Below the pieces are notes generated by a model. The model saw nothing but the letters and a program-made list of their open reading frames with translations, was not told where the DNA came from and did no database searches. From the NCBI GenBank assembly GCA_964344565.1, contig CAYFNT010000014.1, positions 27,506 through 91,505 of the forward strand: a stretch of 64,000 nucleotides of DNA, written 5' to 3'. The DNA is from JACNKJ01 sp964344565. Lineage in GTDB: Bacteria > Krumholzibacteriota > Krumholzibacteriia > JACNKJ01. A program made the translations under genes and the position numbers. Below are positions 44,431 through 53,116 of this stretch, piece after piece; positions within the stretch are counted from its first letter, which is position 1, and every line of letters begins with the position of its first letter.

Positions 44431-47400
44431 ATGAGAACTTTTCGCCAGATCATCCTGCTGGGAATCCTCATCACCGCCGCCTGCGGCCGGGGCCGCGAGG
44501 GCGATGATCTGCCCGATCTGAGTTCCTTCGAGGCCGAGCCTCGCCTCGCCGCCAGCCTCCAGGAGGCGCGGCGGCTACTCCGATCCGAGGGACCGGCGGG
44601 CTCCCGGGAAGAGCTCTATCGCCTCACCGACCGACTGGACACGGCCCTCAACGATCCCGCCCGCCGAGAGGGCGCCCGTGGCGAGTTCTTCCGGATCTGG
44701 GACGCCGACCCCACGAATCTGCATCTCGTGGACATGGGCGTGCGAGAGGCTCACCTGCTGGGGCGCGGAGAGCTCATTGCGCGCTGGGAGCATCCGGAGA
44801 TGGCCGACACCCTCCGTCCGGCCGGGCTCTACCTTCGTGCCCGGCGCCTGGGCCGGCGCCCGGCGGCCCTGTCCGACCTGAACAGACTCTTGAGCATGGA
44901 TCTGGACAGGGCGGACCGGCTGACCCTGCGCTCGAAGATCGCCTTTCTGGAGGGCGAGCTTCACGGGAACTCCGCATCGGTGGACACCCTCTGCGCGCTC
45001 CTGCCCGAGCTTCGGGAACTGGGAGGCATCCACTACGAGTCTCGGGCCTGGAAGAACCTCTGCTACCTCTTGCGCGTGACCGGCCGGCGGGAAGAAGCGC
45101 TGCTCGCCGCCGAGATGTGCGTGCTCACTTCCGGCAAGGCCGGAAATCTGGAACGGGAGCTGGGCGCCCGTATCGACATGGCCAATCTGCTCGACTCCCT
45201 GGGAGAACTGGCAGAGGCGCGGATCCTGCTCGAATCCTCCGTGGAGCGCGCCCGGGAGGAAGGCCTCAACTGGCCTCTGCTGGTGGGACTCAATTCCCTG
45301 TCCAGCCTCTACGCGAGCCTGGACGAGCTGGATCAGGCCCTGGAGTGCAACAGCGAAACCGTGCGCCTGGGCGTCGCGCTGGCCGACAGCTTCATCGTGC
45401 CCCGGGCTCTGGTGAACCAGGTGGAGAGCCACATCGAACGGGGCGAGCTGGACCTCTGTCCTCCGCTTCTGGCCATGGCTCGGCGTTGGGCCGAAGCCTA
45501 TCCGCATCCTTTCACCCGGGGATTGGTTCCCACCGTGGAGGCCGAGTACTGGCTCTACCGCGGCGACTTCGAGCGCTCCGAATCGCTGCTCGAGGAGGCT
45601 GCGCATCACTCCGGGAGCAGCGCCGCCGAGGATCGCATCCGGCGCTGGCTGCTCATCGGCGAACTCGCCAAGGAGAACGGTCTCTACGCCACGGCCTTCC
45701 GGGCCCTGGACAAGCTCGGCGACCTGGAGCGCGAAGCGGTGAGCGCCAATCCCGGTCTGGACCTGCCCTTCCAGCGTTTCGTGCTCGAGGCCGACCTCCA
45801 CGCCATGGTGGGCGCCTTCGATCGCGCGCGCGAGGCCCTCGGAGCTGCCGAGGATCGACTCACGACCCAGGTCGACCATCTCATGACCACCCGCCTCAAG
45901 TCCTCCTCGGCCCTCATCGAGGAACTGGCGGGGGACAGGGAGGGCGCGCTGCAGCTCCGTCGCGAAGCTCTCCAGGCCGCCCAGGCCAGCGGTCGGGCGG
46001 AGCACAGCGCCGATGCGAAGCTGCTCCTGGCGCGCACGCTCCTCGATCTGCATCGAGTGGACGAGGCCCGCGAGATACTCGAAAGCATCGAGATGGATTT
46101 CGAGCGCTATCCGAGCTATCGCCTGGTTTTGCTCAAGAGCCTGCTTCTCGCGAAGGCCGAACGCGGCGCGGGACGGCCCGGCCGCGCCACGGATATCCTG
46201 CGGGAGGCCTTCGATCGGGCTGGAAGGCGACTGGCCTCCGATCTCAGGGCTCAGCTTCTCACCGAACTCGGCCTGGCCCTTCGCGAGAGGGGCGACCTGC
46301 AGGGAGCCCTCGAGAGCTTCGTCGAAACCGAGTTCCTGCTTCGCAACTCGGGCATGCGACTGGAACGTTCGGAGCTGCGAATGATCGCCGGCGATCAGAT
46401 CCGCGCCGGCTATTCCGCCTACATCTCGCTGCTCGCCGATCATCCCGAACTGGCCGGGGATGAGGATCCCGTACGTCGCACTCTTGAACTGCTCGAGCAG
46501 ATGCGCATGGCTGCCCTGGGTCTCAAGGTGCCGAGGCATCCGGATCTGAGCTGTCCGGGCCTCGGACTGCACCTGCTACTCGGCGAGGACCGCAGCTATC
46601 TCTGGGTACAGCGGGATGGAGAGATCGACCTCCACTTCCTGCCGCCTCGGGAGACTCTCGAGTCCCGGGCGCGAACCCTTCTACGTTCCCTGGAGAGGCC
46701 AGGGCGGAAACCGGCCGCCACCGCCGCGGCGGAGCTGTCCTCGTGGCTGCTCTCGCCACTGGTGGAGGTCTGGGAGCCGGGCGCCCTGCTCTATGTTCAT
46801 CCGGACGGCCAACTCCACGATCTGCCCTGGGCCATGCTGCCCTGGAAGGACGCAACGGTACTCGATCACGGCCCCATCGCATCGCGAAGCGGCGTCCGAC
46901 TGAGCGAGGCCCCCGTGGAGAGCGCCGTCCTCCTGGCGGCGGGTCGGAACGTGTCGCGGAGAGCGGGCATGCCCGCCTTGCGTGAGGCGGAGTCGGAAGC
47001 CGCGGAGATCGCCGGAGCCTGGCCGGCGGCTACCCGTCTGCTTCTGGGAGCGGATTCCTCCGACGATTTCCTCGATGCCCTGACCGGAGGCGACTATCGC
47101 GCCGTGCATCTGGCCACCCACGCCCGTGTCCATCAAACCTTGGCGGGCAAGGCCTCCCTCTTCCTCGGCGGCGAAGGCGAGGCCGTGAGCGCCAGCGAGA
47201 TCGAGGCCATGCGCATCAGCGCCGACCTGGTCTACCTGTCCTGCTGCGAAGCCTCGCGGAGCGTGAACGAGCGGGCCGGCACCTCCTTCGATCTATCGAG
47301 GTCCTTCCTGCGGGCCGGCGCCAGATCGGTGATCGCGAGCCCCATGCGAGTGGACGATGCCGCCGCGCGCCGATTGGCCTGGCTCTTCTACGAGAACTGG

Positions 47401-47556
47401 AACGAGGGCATGGGTCGCGCCGAAGCTCTTCGCCGGGCCCAGCTCGCCCTGAGGTCGGAATCGCGCTGGAGCGAGCCCTACTACTGGGCCTATCCGCGAT
47501 TAATTCTGGGCAGGGAAGCGCCATCGGGTGAAACTCCGACTCCTACGACGCGATAG
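44431..47556 (+). CDS. TPR-CHAT lipoprotein (predicted caspase-like protease)
   Basis: 1041 residues. A lipoprotein-type signal (residues 1-19, ITAAC lipobox) places it on the outside of the cytoplasmic membrane. Residues about 130-680 are helical TPR-like repeats (for example ELAEARILLESSVERAREEG, ELDQALECNSETVRLGVAL). Residues about 740-1030 are a CHAT domain: strand plus His897 in HLATHARVH, and YLSCCEAS with Cys939 as the likely nucleophile, then FLRAGARSVIASPMRVDD. Such proteins are clan CD peptidases, cleaving targets when the TPR part is engaged. Divergence from a sigma/anti-sigma pair suggests coupling to envelope stress. The substrate is unknown. Confidence 0.88.
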   Translation: MRTFRQIILLGILITAACGRGREGDDLPDLSSFEAEPRLAASLQEARRLLRSEGPAGSREELYRLTDRLDTALNDPARREGARGEFFRIWDADPTNLHLVDMGVREAHLLGRGELIARWEHPEMADTLRPAGLYLRARRLGRRPAALSDLNRLLSMDLDRADRLTLRSKIAFLEGELHGNSASVDTLCALLPELRELGGIHYESRAWKNLCYLLRVTGRREEALLAAEMCVLTSGKAGNLERELGARIDMANLLDSLGELAEARILLESSVERAREEGLNWPLLVGLNSLSSLYASLDELDQALECNSETVRLGVALADSFIVPRALVNQVESHIERGELDLCPPLLAMARRWAEAYPHPFTRGLVPTVEAEYWLYRGDFERSESLLEEAAHHSGSSAAEDRIRRWLLIGELAKENGLYATAFRALDKLGDLEREAVSANPGLDLPFQRFVLEADLHAMVGAFDRAREALGAAEDRLTTQVDHLMTTRLKSSSALIEELAGDREGALQLRREALQAAQASGRAEHSADAKLLLARTLLDLHRVDEAREILESIEMDFERYPSYRLVLLKSLLLAKAERGAGRPGRATDILREAFDRAGRRLASDLRAQLLTELGLALRERGDLQGALESFVETEFLLRNSGMRLERSELRMIAGDQIRAGYSAYISLLADHPELAGDEDPVRRTLELLEQMRMAALGLKVPRHPDLSCPGLGLHLLLGEDRSYLWVQRDGEIDLHFLPPRETLESRARTLLRSLERPGRKPAATAAAELSSWLLSPLVEVWEPGALLYVHPDGQLHDLPWAMLPWKDATVLDHGPIASRSGVRLSEAPVESAVLLAAGRNVSRRAGMPALREAESEAAEIAGAWPAATRLLLGADSSDDFLDALTGGDYRAVHLATHARVHQTLAGKASLFLGGEGEAVSASEIEAMRISADLVYLSCCEASRSVNERAGTSFDLSRSFLRAGARSVIASPMRVDDAAARRLAWLFYENWNEGMGRAEALRRAQLALRSESRWSEPYYWAYPRLILGREAPSGETPTPTTR

Positions 47557-47579
47557 CATGGCATTCCTGGAGGCGTTCA

Positions 47580-48098
47580 ATGTGGCAAAGCCTGCTTAAG
47601 ATCACCGGCCTGGTCTTCCTCGATCTGGGTCTCGTGATCTCGCTCTTCCTGATTCCCCTCGGCATACCCGGCAACTTCATCATATTGGGACTGGCCCTGC
47701 TCGCAGCCTGGTTGGGAGGTTTCCAGGCCCTGGGCCTCTGGTCCCTGCTCATCATGCTGGCCGCCGTGCTGCTGGCCGAACTGGTGGAGGCGCTTCTGGG
47801 TTCGGCCATGGCCAAGAAGTACGGCGCCTCCTGGTGGGGAGTGCTCGGCGCTCTCATCGGGGGATTCCTGGGCGTCATCGTGGGCACGGCCCTTCTGCCA
47901 CTGGTGGGCAGTCTGGTAGGCGCCTTTCTGGGCGCGGCCCTGGGAGCGGCGCTACTGGAGGCCGTAAACCTGCGACGTGTGGACGCCGACGCCATGCGCG
48001 CCGGATGGGGCGCCTTCCTGGGACGCCTGCTCGCGTCCTTCTTCAAGATGGGCGTGGGTGCGGGAATGGTGATCTGGGTGATCCTGCAGACTCACTGA
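47580..48098 (+). CDS. DUF456-family membrane protein
   Basis: 172 residues with about five membrane segments rich in Gly and Ala (WWGVLGALIGGFLGVIVGTALLPLVGSLVGAFLGAALGA), the hallmark glycine-zipper-like region of DUF456. Function is not established. Start set by TGGAGG. It follows the CHAT gene by 23 bases, so read-through is possible, and it overlaps the convergent gene on the other strand by seven bases. Confidence 0.82.
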   Translation: MWQSLLKITGLVFLDLGLVISLFLIPLGIPGNFIILGLALLAAWLGGFQALGLWSLLIMLAAVLLAELVEALLGSAMAKKYGASWWGVLGALIGGFLGVIVGTALLPLVGSLVGAFLGAALGAALLEAVNLRRVDADAMRAGWGAFLGRLLASFFKMGVGAGMVIWVILQTH

Positions 48099-48610
48099 GA
48101 CGCGTCGTGGGGCAGCCTGAACTGATCGAGGAGTTTCCAGACCAGCAGGGCCATGGCTCCGATGTAGAATCCGAAGGAAATCCAGAAAGACCGTCCCAGG
48201 ATGATCACCTCGCTGAGATTCGCCCGAATGGTGGCCTGGAAGATCATGAGCATGAAGGCGAAGGTCAGGGCGCCCATCCAGAGGATGGATCGGCCCAGGA
48301 AGGCCAGGCTCTCCTCACGGTGCTCTCCCGTGAGCCAGAACTCGGAGTTGGGAATCGAGATCCTCGACGCCGGAATGAATCGGATGAGCATCGCCAGCAG
48401 CAGGAAGAATCCCGCCGTGCCCCCCTGGATGAGCAGGCTGAACAGCCGGAAGCCCTCGCGGCTGGAGAAGCCGTCGGGCTCGCCCGCAAGGTTGAAGTGC
48501 GAGGCCACCATGGGCGGAAGCTGGGGAAAGTAGACCCGAGTCTGGTAGAGCAGTCCGAAGACCAGCAGGGCATATGCGAACAGGGGTATGCGATAGGATG
48601 AGTGTATCAA
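48092..48610 (-). CDS. DUF1648-like membrane protein
   Basis: 172 residues with four predicted membrane helices. The N-terminal part has LPPMVASHFNLAGEPDGFSSREGF, the typical PxHFNxxGxPDG pattern of DUF1648/SdpI-related proteins. The start is TTG with AGGAG six bases upstream, and it overlaps the stop of the dUTPase-like gene, indicating coupling. Role unknown; some relatives act in signalling or immunity to toxic peptides. Confidence 0.75.
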   Translation of the reverse strand: MIHSSYRIPLFAYALLVFGLLYQTRVYFPQLPPMVASHFNLAGEPDGFSSREGFRLFSLLIQGGTAGFFLLLAMLIRFIPASRISIPNSEFWLTGEHREESLAFLGRSILWMGALTFAFMLMIFQATIRANLSEVIILGRSFWISFGFYIGAMALLVWKLLDQFRLPHDASQ

Positions 48611-49011
48611 CCTATACTCCTATTGTCGGTCTCGTCCTTGACGAGATAGCCTTCGTCCTGGCGTTTCCTGTTCACCGCGTTCTTCTGCATGTACATGCGG
48701 TGCACGTCCTCGGCGGAGAGTCCCATGACCTGGCAGGCGCTCACCCAGAAGTGGAGGATGTCCACCAGCTCCACCTTCAGATTCTGTTCGTCGAATAGGT
48801 CGACCTTGGTGCGCCACCATTTCCAGTTGGTGGAATCCACGAGTTCGCTGAGTTCCTGGCTCATGGCCAGGGCGTAGTTCTGGACCCACTGGTTCTGAAG
48901 CTTGCGGTTCTTGGGGATCTCGTCGTAGTCGATCTCATGACCGTTCTGCTTGAGCGTGTAGTGGTTCAACTCGCGCTGCATGTCCCAGATTTCGCCGAGA
49001 AGGTCTTTCAC
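48607..49011 (-). CDS. all-alpha (MazG-like) dimeric dUTPase-like protein
   Basis: About 134 residues when begun at the GTG near KDLLGEIWDMQ; an upstream GTG at 49071 is also open. The metal-binding patterns of all-alpha NTP pyrophosphatases are present: SQELSELVDSTNWKWWR, and KVELVDILHFWVSACQ with paired acidic residues. The SxxWKWW segment is characteristic of dimeric dUTPases/dCTPases rather than generic MazG. It probably hydrolyses dUTP or dCTP in the cytoplasm. Its stop overlaps the downstream DUF1648 start. Confidence 0.8.
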   Translation of the reverse strand: MKDLLGEIWDMQRELNHYTLKQNGHEIDYDEIPKNRKLQNQWVQNYALAMSQELSELVDSTNWKWWRTKVDLFDEQNLKVELVDILHFWVSACQVMGLSAEDVHRMYMQKNAVNRKRQDEGYLVKDETDNRSIG

Positions 49012-49090
49012 GATGCCTGCCTTGTTGGAGTGGACGGCGATGGTAGCAGCGCGGCGATTCCCAGGCAACACCCTCTTCGGCCCCGGGCGC

Positions 49091-49360
49091 TCAGTGGGCC
49101 TCGTTTCCCTTCACGAGATAGACCAGATCGCTGGGGCGCACCCTCTCGCCCACCCGGATGCCCACGCTCTCGCCGCGTCGGGCCACCTCGACGCTGTGAT
49201 GGTCCATCTGCATGGAAGAGATGATCTGGGTGAAATCGGTGGTGAAGCCCAGGAAATGCAGCTTGTCGCCCAGGTGGATTTCCCCCTCGGTGACGGTGAC
49301 GGCCACCACGCCGATCTTCGAGAAATAGCAGTCGACCTTCGCCACGATTGATTCAGCCAT
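49091..49360 (-). CDS. stand-alone EF-Tu domain-2-like beta-barrel protein
   Basis: 89 residues from the ATG with GGAGGGAGG upstream. The whole protein looks like the beta-barrel domain 2 of translational GTPases: an initial strand pair (AKVDCYFSKIGVVAVTVTEGEIHLGDKLHFLG), TTDFTQIISSMQMDHHSVEVARRGESVGIRV, and RVRPSDLVYLV. No G-domain is present. Small proteins of this kind are annotated as translation elongation factor-like in archaea and some bacteria, with no firm role. It is the first gene of a group with the dUTPase-like and DUF1648 genes. Confidence 0.75.
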   Translation of the reverse strand: MAESIVAKVDCYFSKIGVVAVTVTEGEIHLGDKLHFLGFTTDFTQIISSMQMDHHSVEVARRGESVGIRVGERVRPSDLVYLVKGNEAH

Positions 49361-49432
49361 GACGCCTCCCTCCGCAGCTAGCATAGACGCGATTGGGGAG
49401 GCGGCAAGTCGCCGGAGCCGTTTCGAGGAAGG

Positions 49433-50473
49433 CTACTTCGCCAGTACGAGGCGCTGACTTTCTGAGCCACTCGGACCGGTGGCGTGAAGCAGGTATACGC
49501 CGCTGGACACCCGGCGGCCCTGCTCGTCGAGGCCCTTCCACCGGAACTCGTGCCGGCCCGCTTCGAGGAGGCCCTCGTGGAGCAGCGCCACGAGACGGCC
49601 GTCCGGCGTGAGAAGCTCGAGCCTCAGCTCGGCGTCGCGATCCATCTGCAGGGGCAGTGTGATCTCAGGATTGAAGGGGTTGGGATAGGCAGCGCCCAAG
49701 CTGAAGGACGCGGGGAGCTCCGGCGCATCCGTTTCCCAGGTGAGCTCGGTGAGGTAGGCCGACTCCGCCTGCCAGACGACCTTGTCTCCTCCTCGGTCCT
49801 GAAGCCAGCAGATGAGCTTGCACTCATGGGGATCCCAGGCTCCGGAGGCGTCGCCGTTGAGGTCGAACTCGCTCTCCACGAAAGCGGGGTGACGCATGAT
49901 CCTGGAACCCTGATAGTCGGGGCTGGCCTTGTGGAAGGTGTTGTAGTAGGGGCCGTCGTGATGGGTGATGTCCTCCACGATCACCGCGTGCAGATAGTAC
50001 TCGCCGGGGGGCAGCGTGGCGCTGCTCTGCATGTCCACACGGTACTCGCCCCGCCGCGTGAGCGGATTGTAGGTGCCGGTGATGTCCAGGCTCACGGGAG
50101 TCTCGCCGTTGTCGTAGTACTCGTACTCCCAGTGAAAGGGCAGGGAGGTCTCGTTGCTCGGCAGCCAGCCGTCGGTGCGGAAGAAGGGGATGTAGTTGAT
50201 CTCGTAGAACCAGCGGCGGCCGGTGTTGTCCTCGGGATTGGCGTGGAACCAGGGATCCCAGCCGGGCCACTCCATGTGCCACTCGATGATGAGGACTTCC
50301 TCGTCGCTGTGGGCCAGATCGAACTCGTGCAGCACCGACTCCGCCGATGCGCAGAAGCTTCAGTCCGTGTTGGTGAAGAGCTCGACGAGCACCGTGCGTT
50401 GCTCGGCGATGGCTGCCAGGGCACTGGCCATGAGGAAGAGGATGGCGGCAGTGACCCGGAGGGATACGGGCAT
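49433..50473 (-). CDS. secreted thioredoxin-fold selenoprotein (Sec38), copy 1, with sorting tail
   Basis: 346 residues if the UGA at 50362-50360 is read as selenocysteine; standard calling would begin only at a GTG after it. The true start is the ATG six bases after GGAGG. A signal peptide (LRVTAAILFLMASALAAIA) leads to TVLVELFTNTD-U-SFCASAE, so Sec38 and Cys41 form a U-x-x-C redox pair. The next part (IIEWHMEWPGWDPWFHAN, then INYIPFFRTDG with a cis-Pro-like site) fits a thioredoxin-like domain related to Omp28/DUF1223 proteins. The C-terminus has AAYPNPFNPEITLP and WKGLDEQGRRVSSGVYLL. The Cys paralogue immediately upstream (50577-51620) has the same length to one residue and Cys at the same position. 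Confidence 0.85.
50332..50362 (-). promoter_or_regulatory. candidate SECIS hairpin of selenoprotein copy 1
   Basis: UGA at 50362-50360, nine bases, then stem GCAUCG (50350-50345), 7-base loop GCGGAGU, stem CGGUGC (50337-50332), six pairs including one U-G. The loop holds GG near its start, as bacterial SelB-binding hairpins do. The same element occurs at the same distance after the UGA in copies 3 and 4, with an A-U pair here where those have G-C. Confidence 0.7.
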
Positions 50474-50576
50474 GGTGTCCTCCAAGGCTGTCGCCACAGA
50501 TTCTAGCGGATTCTCCCCGGCGGAACCAGGGTATTTCATGAATTTCCGGAAGGAATTCTTGAAATGGGGCGGAACC

Positions 50577-51620
50577 CTACTTCATGAGCACCAGGCGCTG
50601 GCTGCTGCCGCCCCGGCTTCCCCAGTTTCGGGCCAGGTAGACGCCGCTGGCCACGGGACGTCCGCGCGCGTCTTTGCCGTCCCAGACGAATTCGTGGGAT
50701 CCGGCGTCCAGCTGTCCCTCGTGGAGCAGCTTCACGCGCCGTCCGTCGGGGGCGAGAACTTCCAGCCGGATCGCTCCACGCTCATCCATTCGGATCGGAA
50801 TGATCGTGCGCGGATTGAAGGGATTGGGATAGGCCGCGCCGAGACTGAAGCCGAGGGCGGTTTCGGGCGCCGCCGTCTCTTCCGCGCGAAGATCGCAGAC
50901 CATGGAGGACTCGGCCTGCCAAACAATCTTGTCGCCGGTGATGTCCTGAAGCCAGACGATGATCTTGCACTCGTCGGCATCCCAGCCGCCGGCATCGTCG
51001 CCGCAGAAGTCGAAGCTGTATTCGAACTGCGCAGGGAATTCGTCGACTTCCCAACCATCGCTGTCGGGGAATGACTTGTGGAATGTATTGTAGTAGGCAC
51101 CGTTGTAATGGGTGACCTCTTCGGTGAGCGCGGCGAAGAGTCTGTACTCACCTTCGGGCAATTCCTCGCTGGTCTGGACCGTCACCTGGAAGAATCCCGA
51201 TTCCTCGTCGGCATCGAAATCGCCGTAGATTCCCAGACTGACCGGCGTCTCGCCGTTCTCGAAGTATTCGTATTCCCAATGATAGGGCAGGGAGGTCGTG
51301 TTGCTGGGCAGCCAGCCGTCGGTCTTGAAGGCGGGGACGTACCAGATGTTGTAGAACTCGCGACGGGCTTCGTTGTCCTCGATGTTGGCGTGGTACCAGG
51401 GATCCCAGGCCGGCCAGCTCACATGCCATTCGATGGCCAGGAGTTCGTCGTCGTCGTGCTGCAGGTCGAGATCGTGAAGCACTGCTTCGGCCTCGGTGCA
51501 GAATCCGCAACCGATGTTCCCAAAGAGTTCGACCAGGACGGTTCTCTGAACCGCCTGGCTGGAAACTGCGCTTGTAATCAGGATCAAGACGCTAAGCAGG
51601 ATGCGTCGGGTGATTCCCAT
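50577..51620 (-). CDS. secreted thioredoxin-fold protein, Cys paralogue (CGFC), copy 2
   Basis: 347 residues, no in-frame UGA. Signal peptide ILLSVLILITSAVSSQA, then TVLVELFGNIGCGFCTEAE: Cys38-Gly-Phe-Cys41 occupies exactly the codon positions of Sec38/Cys41 in the three neighbours. The domain continues LLAIEWHVSWPAWDPWYHAN and IWYVPAFKTDG, matching the selenoproteins closely. The tail is AAYPNPFNPRTIIP with WDGKDARGRPVASGVYLA. This gene is the internal control: it shows the residue at codon 38 should be redox-active, and it lacks the CGGAGU loop downstream. Likely role is an extracytoplasmic thiol-disulphide oxidoreductase or reductase; substrate unknown. Confidence 0.88.
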   Translation of the reverse strand: MGITRRILLSVLILITSAVSSQAVQRTVLVELFGNIGCGFCTEAEAVLHDLDLQHDDDELLAIEWHVSWPAWDPWYHANIEDNEARREFYNIWYVPAFKTDGWLPSNTTSLPYHWEYEYFENGETPVSLGIYGDFDADEESGFFQVTVQTSEELPEGEYRLFAALTEEVTHYNGAYYNTFHKSFPDSDGWEVDEFPAQFEYSFDFCGDDAGGWDADECKIIVWLQDITGDKIVWQAESSMVCDLRAEETAAPETALGFSLGAAYPNPFNPRTIIPIRMDERGAIRLEVLAPDGRRVKLLHEGQLDAGSHEFVWDGKDARGRPVASGVYLARNWGSRGGSSQRLVLMK

Positions 51621-51927
51621 CCAGATCTCCCAATGTGGTGTCGAGGAGCATATTATCCGATTCTCAGCAGAAATTAAAGACTTTTCCGTCCCCTTGGGAT
51701 TGTTTATGCAAATTTAGTTCCAGCAGATACTTGCAAGGCTTTGCGACCTTTCTTCGCGTTCCGGTTCAACGGCACAAACAGTTAATCATTTGTTACCGAA
51801 TTGGGCCGTTTCACATGTCTCGCTCGGAAAGTCGCTTCGCCCAGGCATGAAAATGGGGAGGCATATCGCCTCCCCGATTGACTTCGAAGTGCAAGGAGGG
51901 GGGGCGTATAGGCCTCCCCTTCTAAGA
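51621..51927. other. 307-base intergenic region between copies 2 and 3
   Basis: The half nearest copy 2 is AT-rich (AAATTAAAGACTTTTCC, TGCAAATTTAG, CAGTTAATCATTTGTTACCG) and probably carries its promoter. The other half contains the terminator at 51855-51875 for copy 3 and a further run of Gs (AAGGAGGGGGGGC). No ORF supported. Confidence 0.5.
51855..51875 (-). terminator. terminator of selenoprotein copy 3
   Basis: GGGGAGG / CCTCCCC stem with a 7-base loop, followed on the minus strand by ATTTTC. It implies copy 3 has its own transcript end. Confidence 0.65.
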
Positions 51928-52971
51928 TTACTTCATCAGAACCATGCGCTCGCTCTGACTGCCCAGCTTGCCGGTGACCCGCGACATGTAAACGCCGCTG
52001 GCAACCTTCCGGCCGGACTGATCGGTGCCGTTCCAGGTGAACTCGTGGCTTCCGGAATCCAGGAGTCCGTCATGGAGGACGGCCACGCGACGACCGTCGG
52101 CCGTCAGCACTTCCACCAGCACCTCATCCGTGGACTTCATCCGCACGGGGACGGTGGTCTTCGGGTTGAAGGGGTTGGGGAAGTTGCGTCCGAGTTCGTA
52201 GAGCACCGGCGCCTCGGCCACGTCGGAAGCGGGACCCAGGTCGAAGACGAAGCTCTGGGCGGCCTGCTGCACCTTCTTCTGGGCGGCAGTGTCCTGCAGC
52301 CAGACGATGACGCGGCATTCCGTGTCGTCCCATGCGCCCGAAGCGTCACCGTTCAGGTCGAAGTCCGCGCCAACCGTGGCGGGGAAGTCCGACACGGACC
52401 ATCCGTTGTAGTTGGGATAGGCCTTGTGCATGGTGTCGTACCAGGTGCCGCTGCCGTAGGTGGTCGCGTCCTCGGTGACCACCGCGAAGATCTTGTAGTT
52501 GCCTACGGGCAATTCGCCCGTGAGCGTCGCGGTGACCGAGAAGTTGCCCAGCTTGGTACCCGGATCATAGTCACCCGAGAGGGTGAGCATCACCGGCACG
52601 TCGCCGTTGTCGAAGTACTCGTACTCCCAGTGGAGTTCGAGGGTCGAGGAGTTCGAGGGGAGCCAGCCATCGGTCTTGAAGGCCGGCACGCCGGTGATGT
52701 TGTAGAAATTCTTTCGGCCGTTGTTGTCCGTGGTATTTGCGTAATACCAGGGATCGTATCCCGGCCAGCTCATGTGCCATTCGATGATGGCGACTTCAGT
52801 GTCGTCATGACCCAGATCGAAACTGTGCAGCGCCGACTCCGCCGACGGACAGTAGGGTCAGTTGGCGTTGGTGAAGAGCTCCACCAACACGAGGCGCTGA
52901 GTCGCGAGAGCCCCGACGCTGAGGCTGATCAGCATGACGAGCGCAAGGGTGACCTTGAGCAAAGTGCGCAT
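51928..52971 (-). CDS. secreted thioredoxin-fold selenoprotein (Sec38), copy 3, with sorting tail
   Basis: 347 residues with UGA at 52860-52858 read as selenocysteine. The ATG at 52971 follows AAAGGA; a caller ignoring recoding would start at 52773 and lose the signal peptide and active site. Signal peptide LLKVTLALVMLISLSVGALA, then LVLVELFTNAN-U-PYCPSAE, giving U38-P-Y-C41. Downstream: AIIEWHMSWPGYDPWYYANT and ITGVPAFKTDG. Tail: GRNFPNPFNPKTTVP, WNGTDQSGRKVASGVYMS. It shares the AAA/GGA-type ribosome site and length with copy 2. Function as an exported selenium-dependent thiol enzyme is inferred from the motif. Confidence 0.88.
52831..52860 (-). promoter_or_regulatory. candidate SECIS hairpin of selenoprotein copy 3
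   Basis: UGA 52860-52858, then stem CGUCG (52847-52843), loop GCGGAGU identical to copy 1, stem CGGCG (52835-52831). Five pairs, with a possible lower helix UGU/ACA below an internal loop. Confidence 0.7.
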
Positions 52972-53116
52972 GAAGAGTCCTTTCGAAAGGAGTGTTATGG
53001 GTATGATTTTACCAGATTCACGACTTCTTGTTAACCACGCATACCTGCAAAAAACTCATGTTTTGCCATCGATATGTCATGGCGGCCAAAAGGGATCGGT
53101 GGGCATGTAAAGAAAA

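Noticed and set aside
44575..46572. 665-codon minus-strand frame opposite the TPR-CHAT gene
   Set aside because: Shadow frame of the TPR region; no signal, domain or ribosome site.
50360..50362. UGA codons in the thioredoxin-fold genes as simple nonsense mutations or sequencing errors
   Set aside because: Three independent genes have UGA at exactly the same redox codon, with intact frames on both sides, conserved hairpins after it, and a Cys paralogue at that position; chance errors would not do this.
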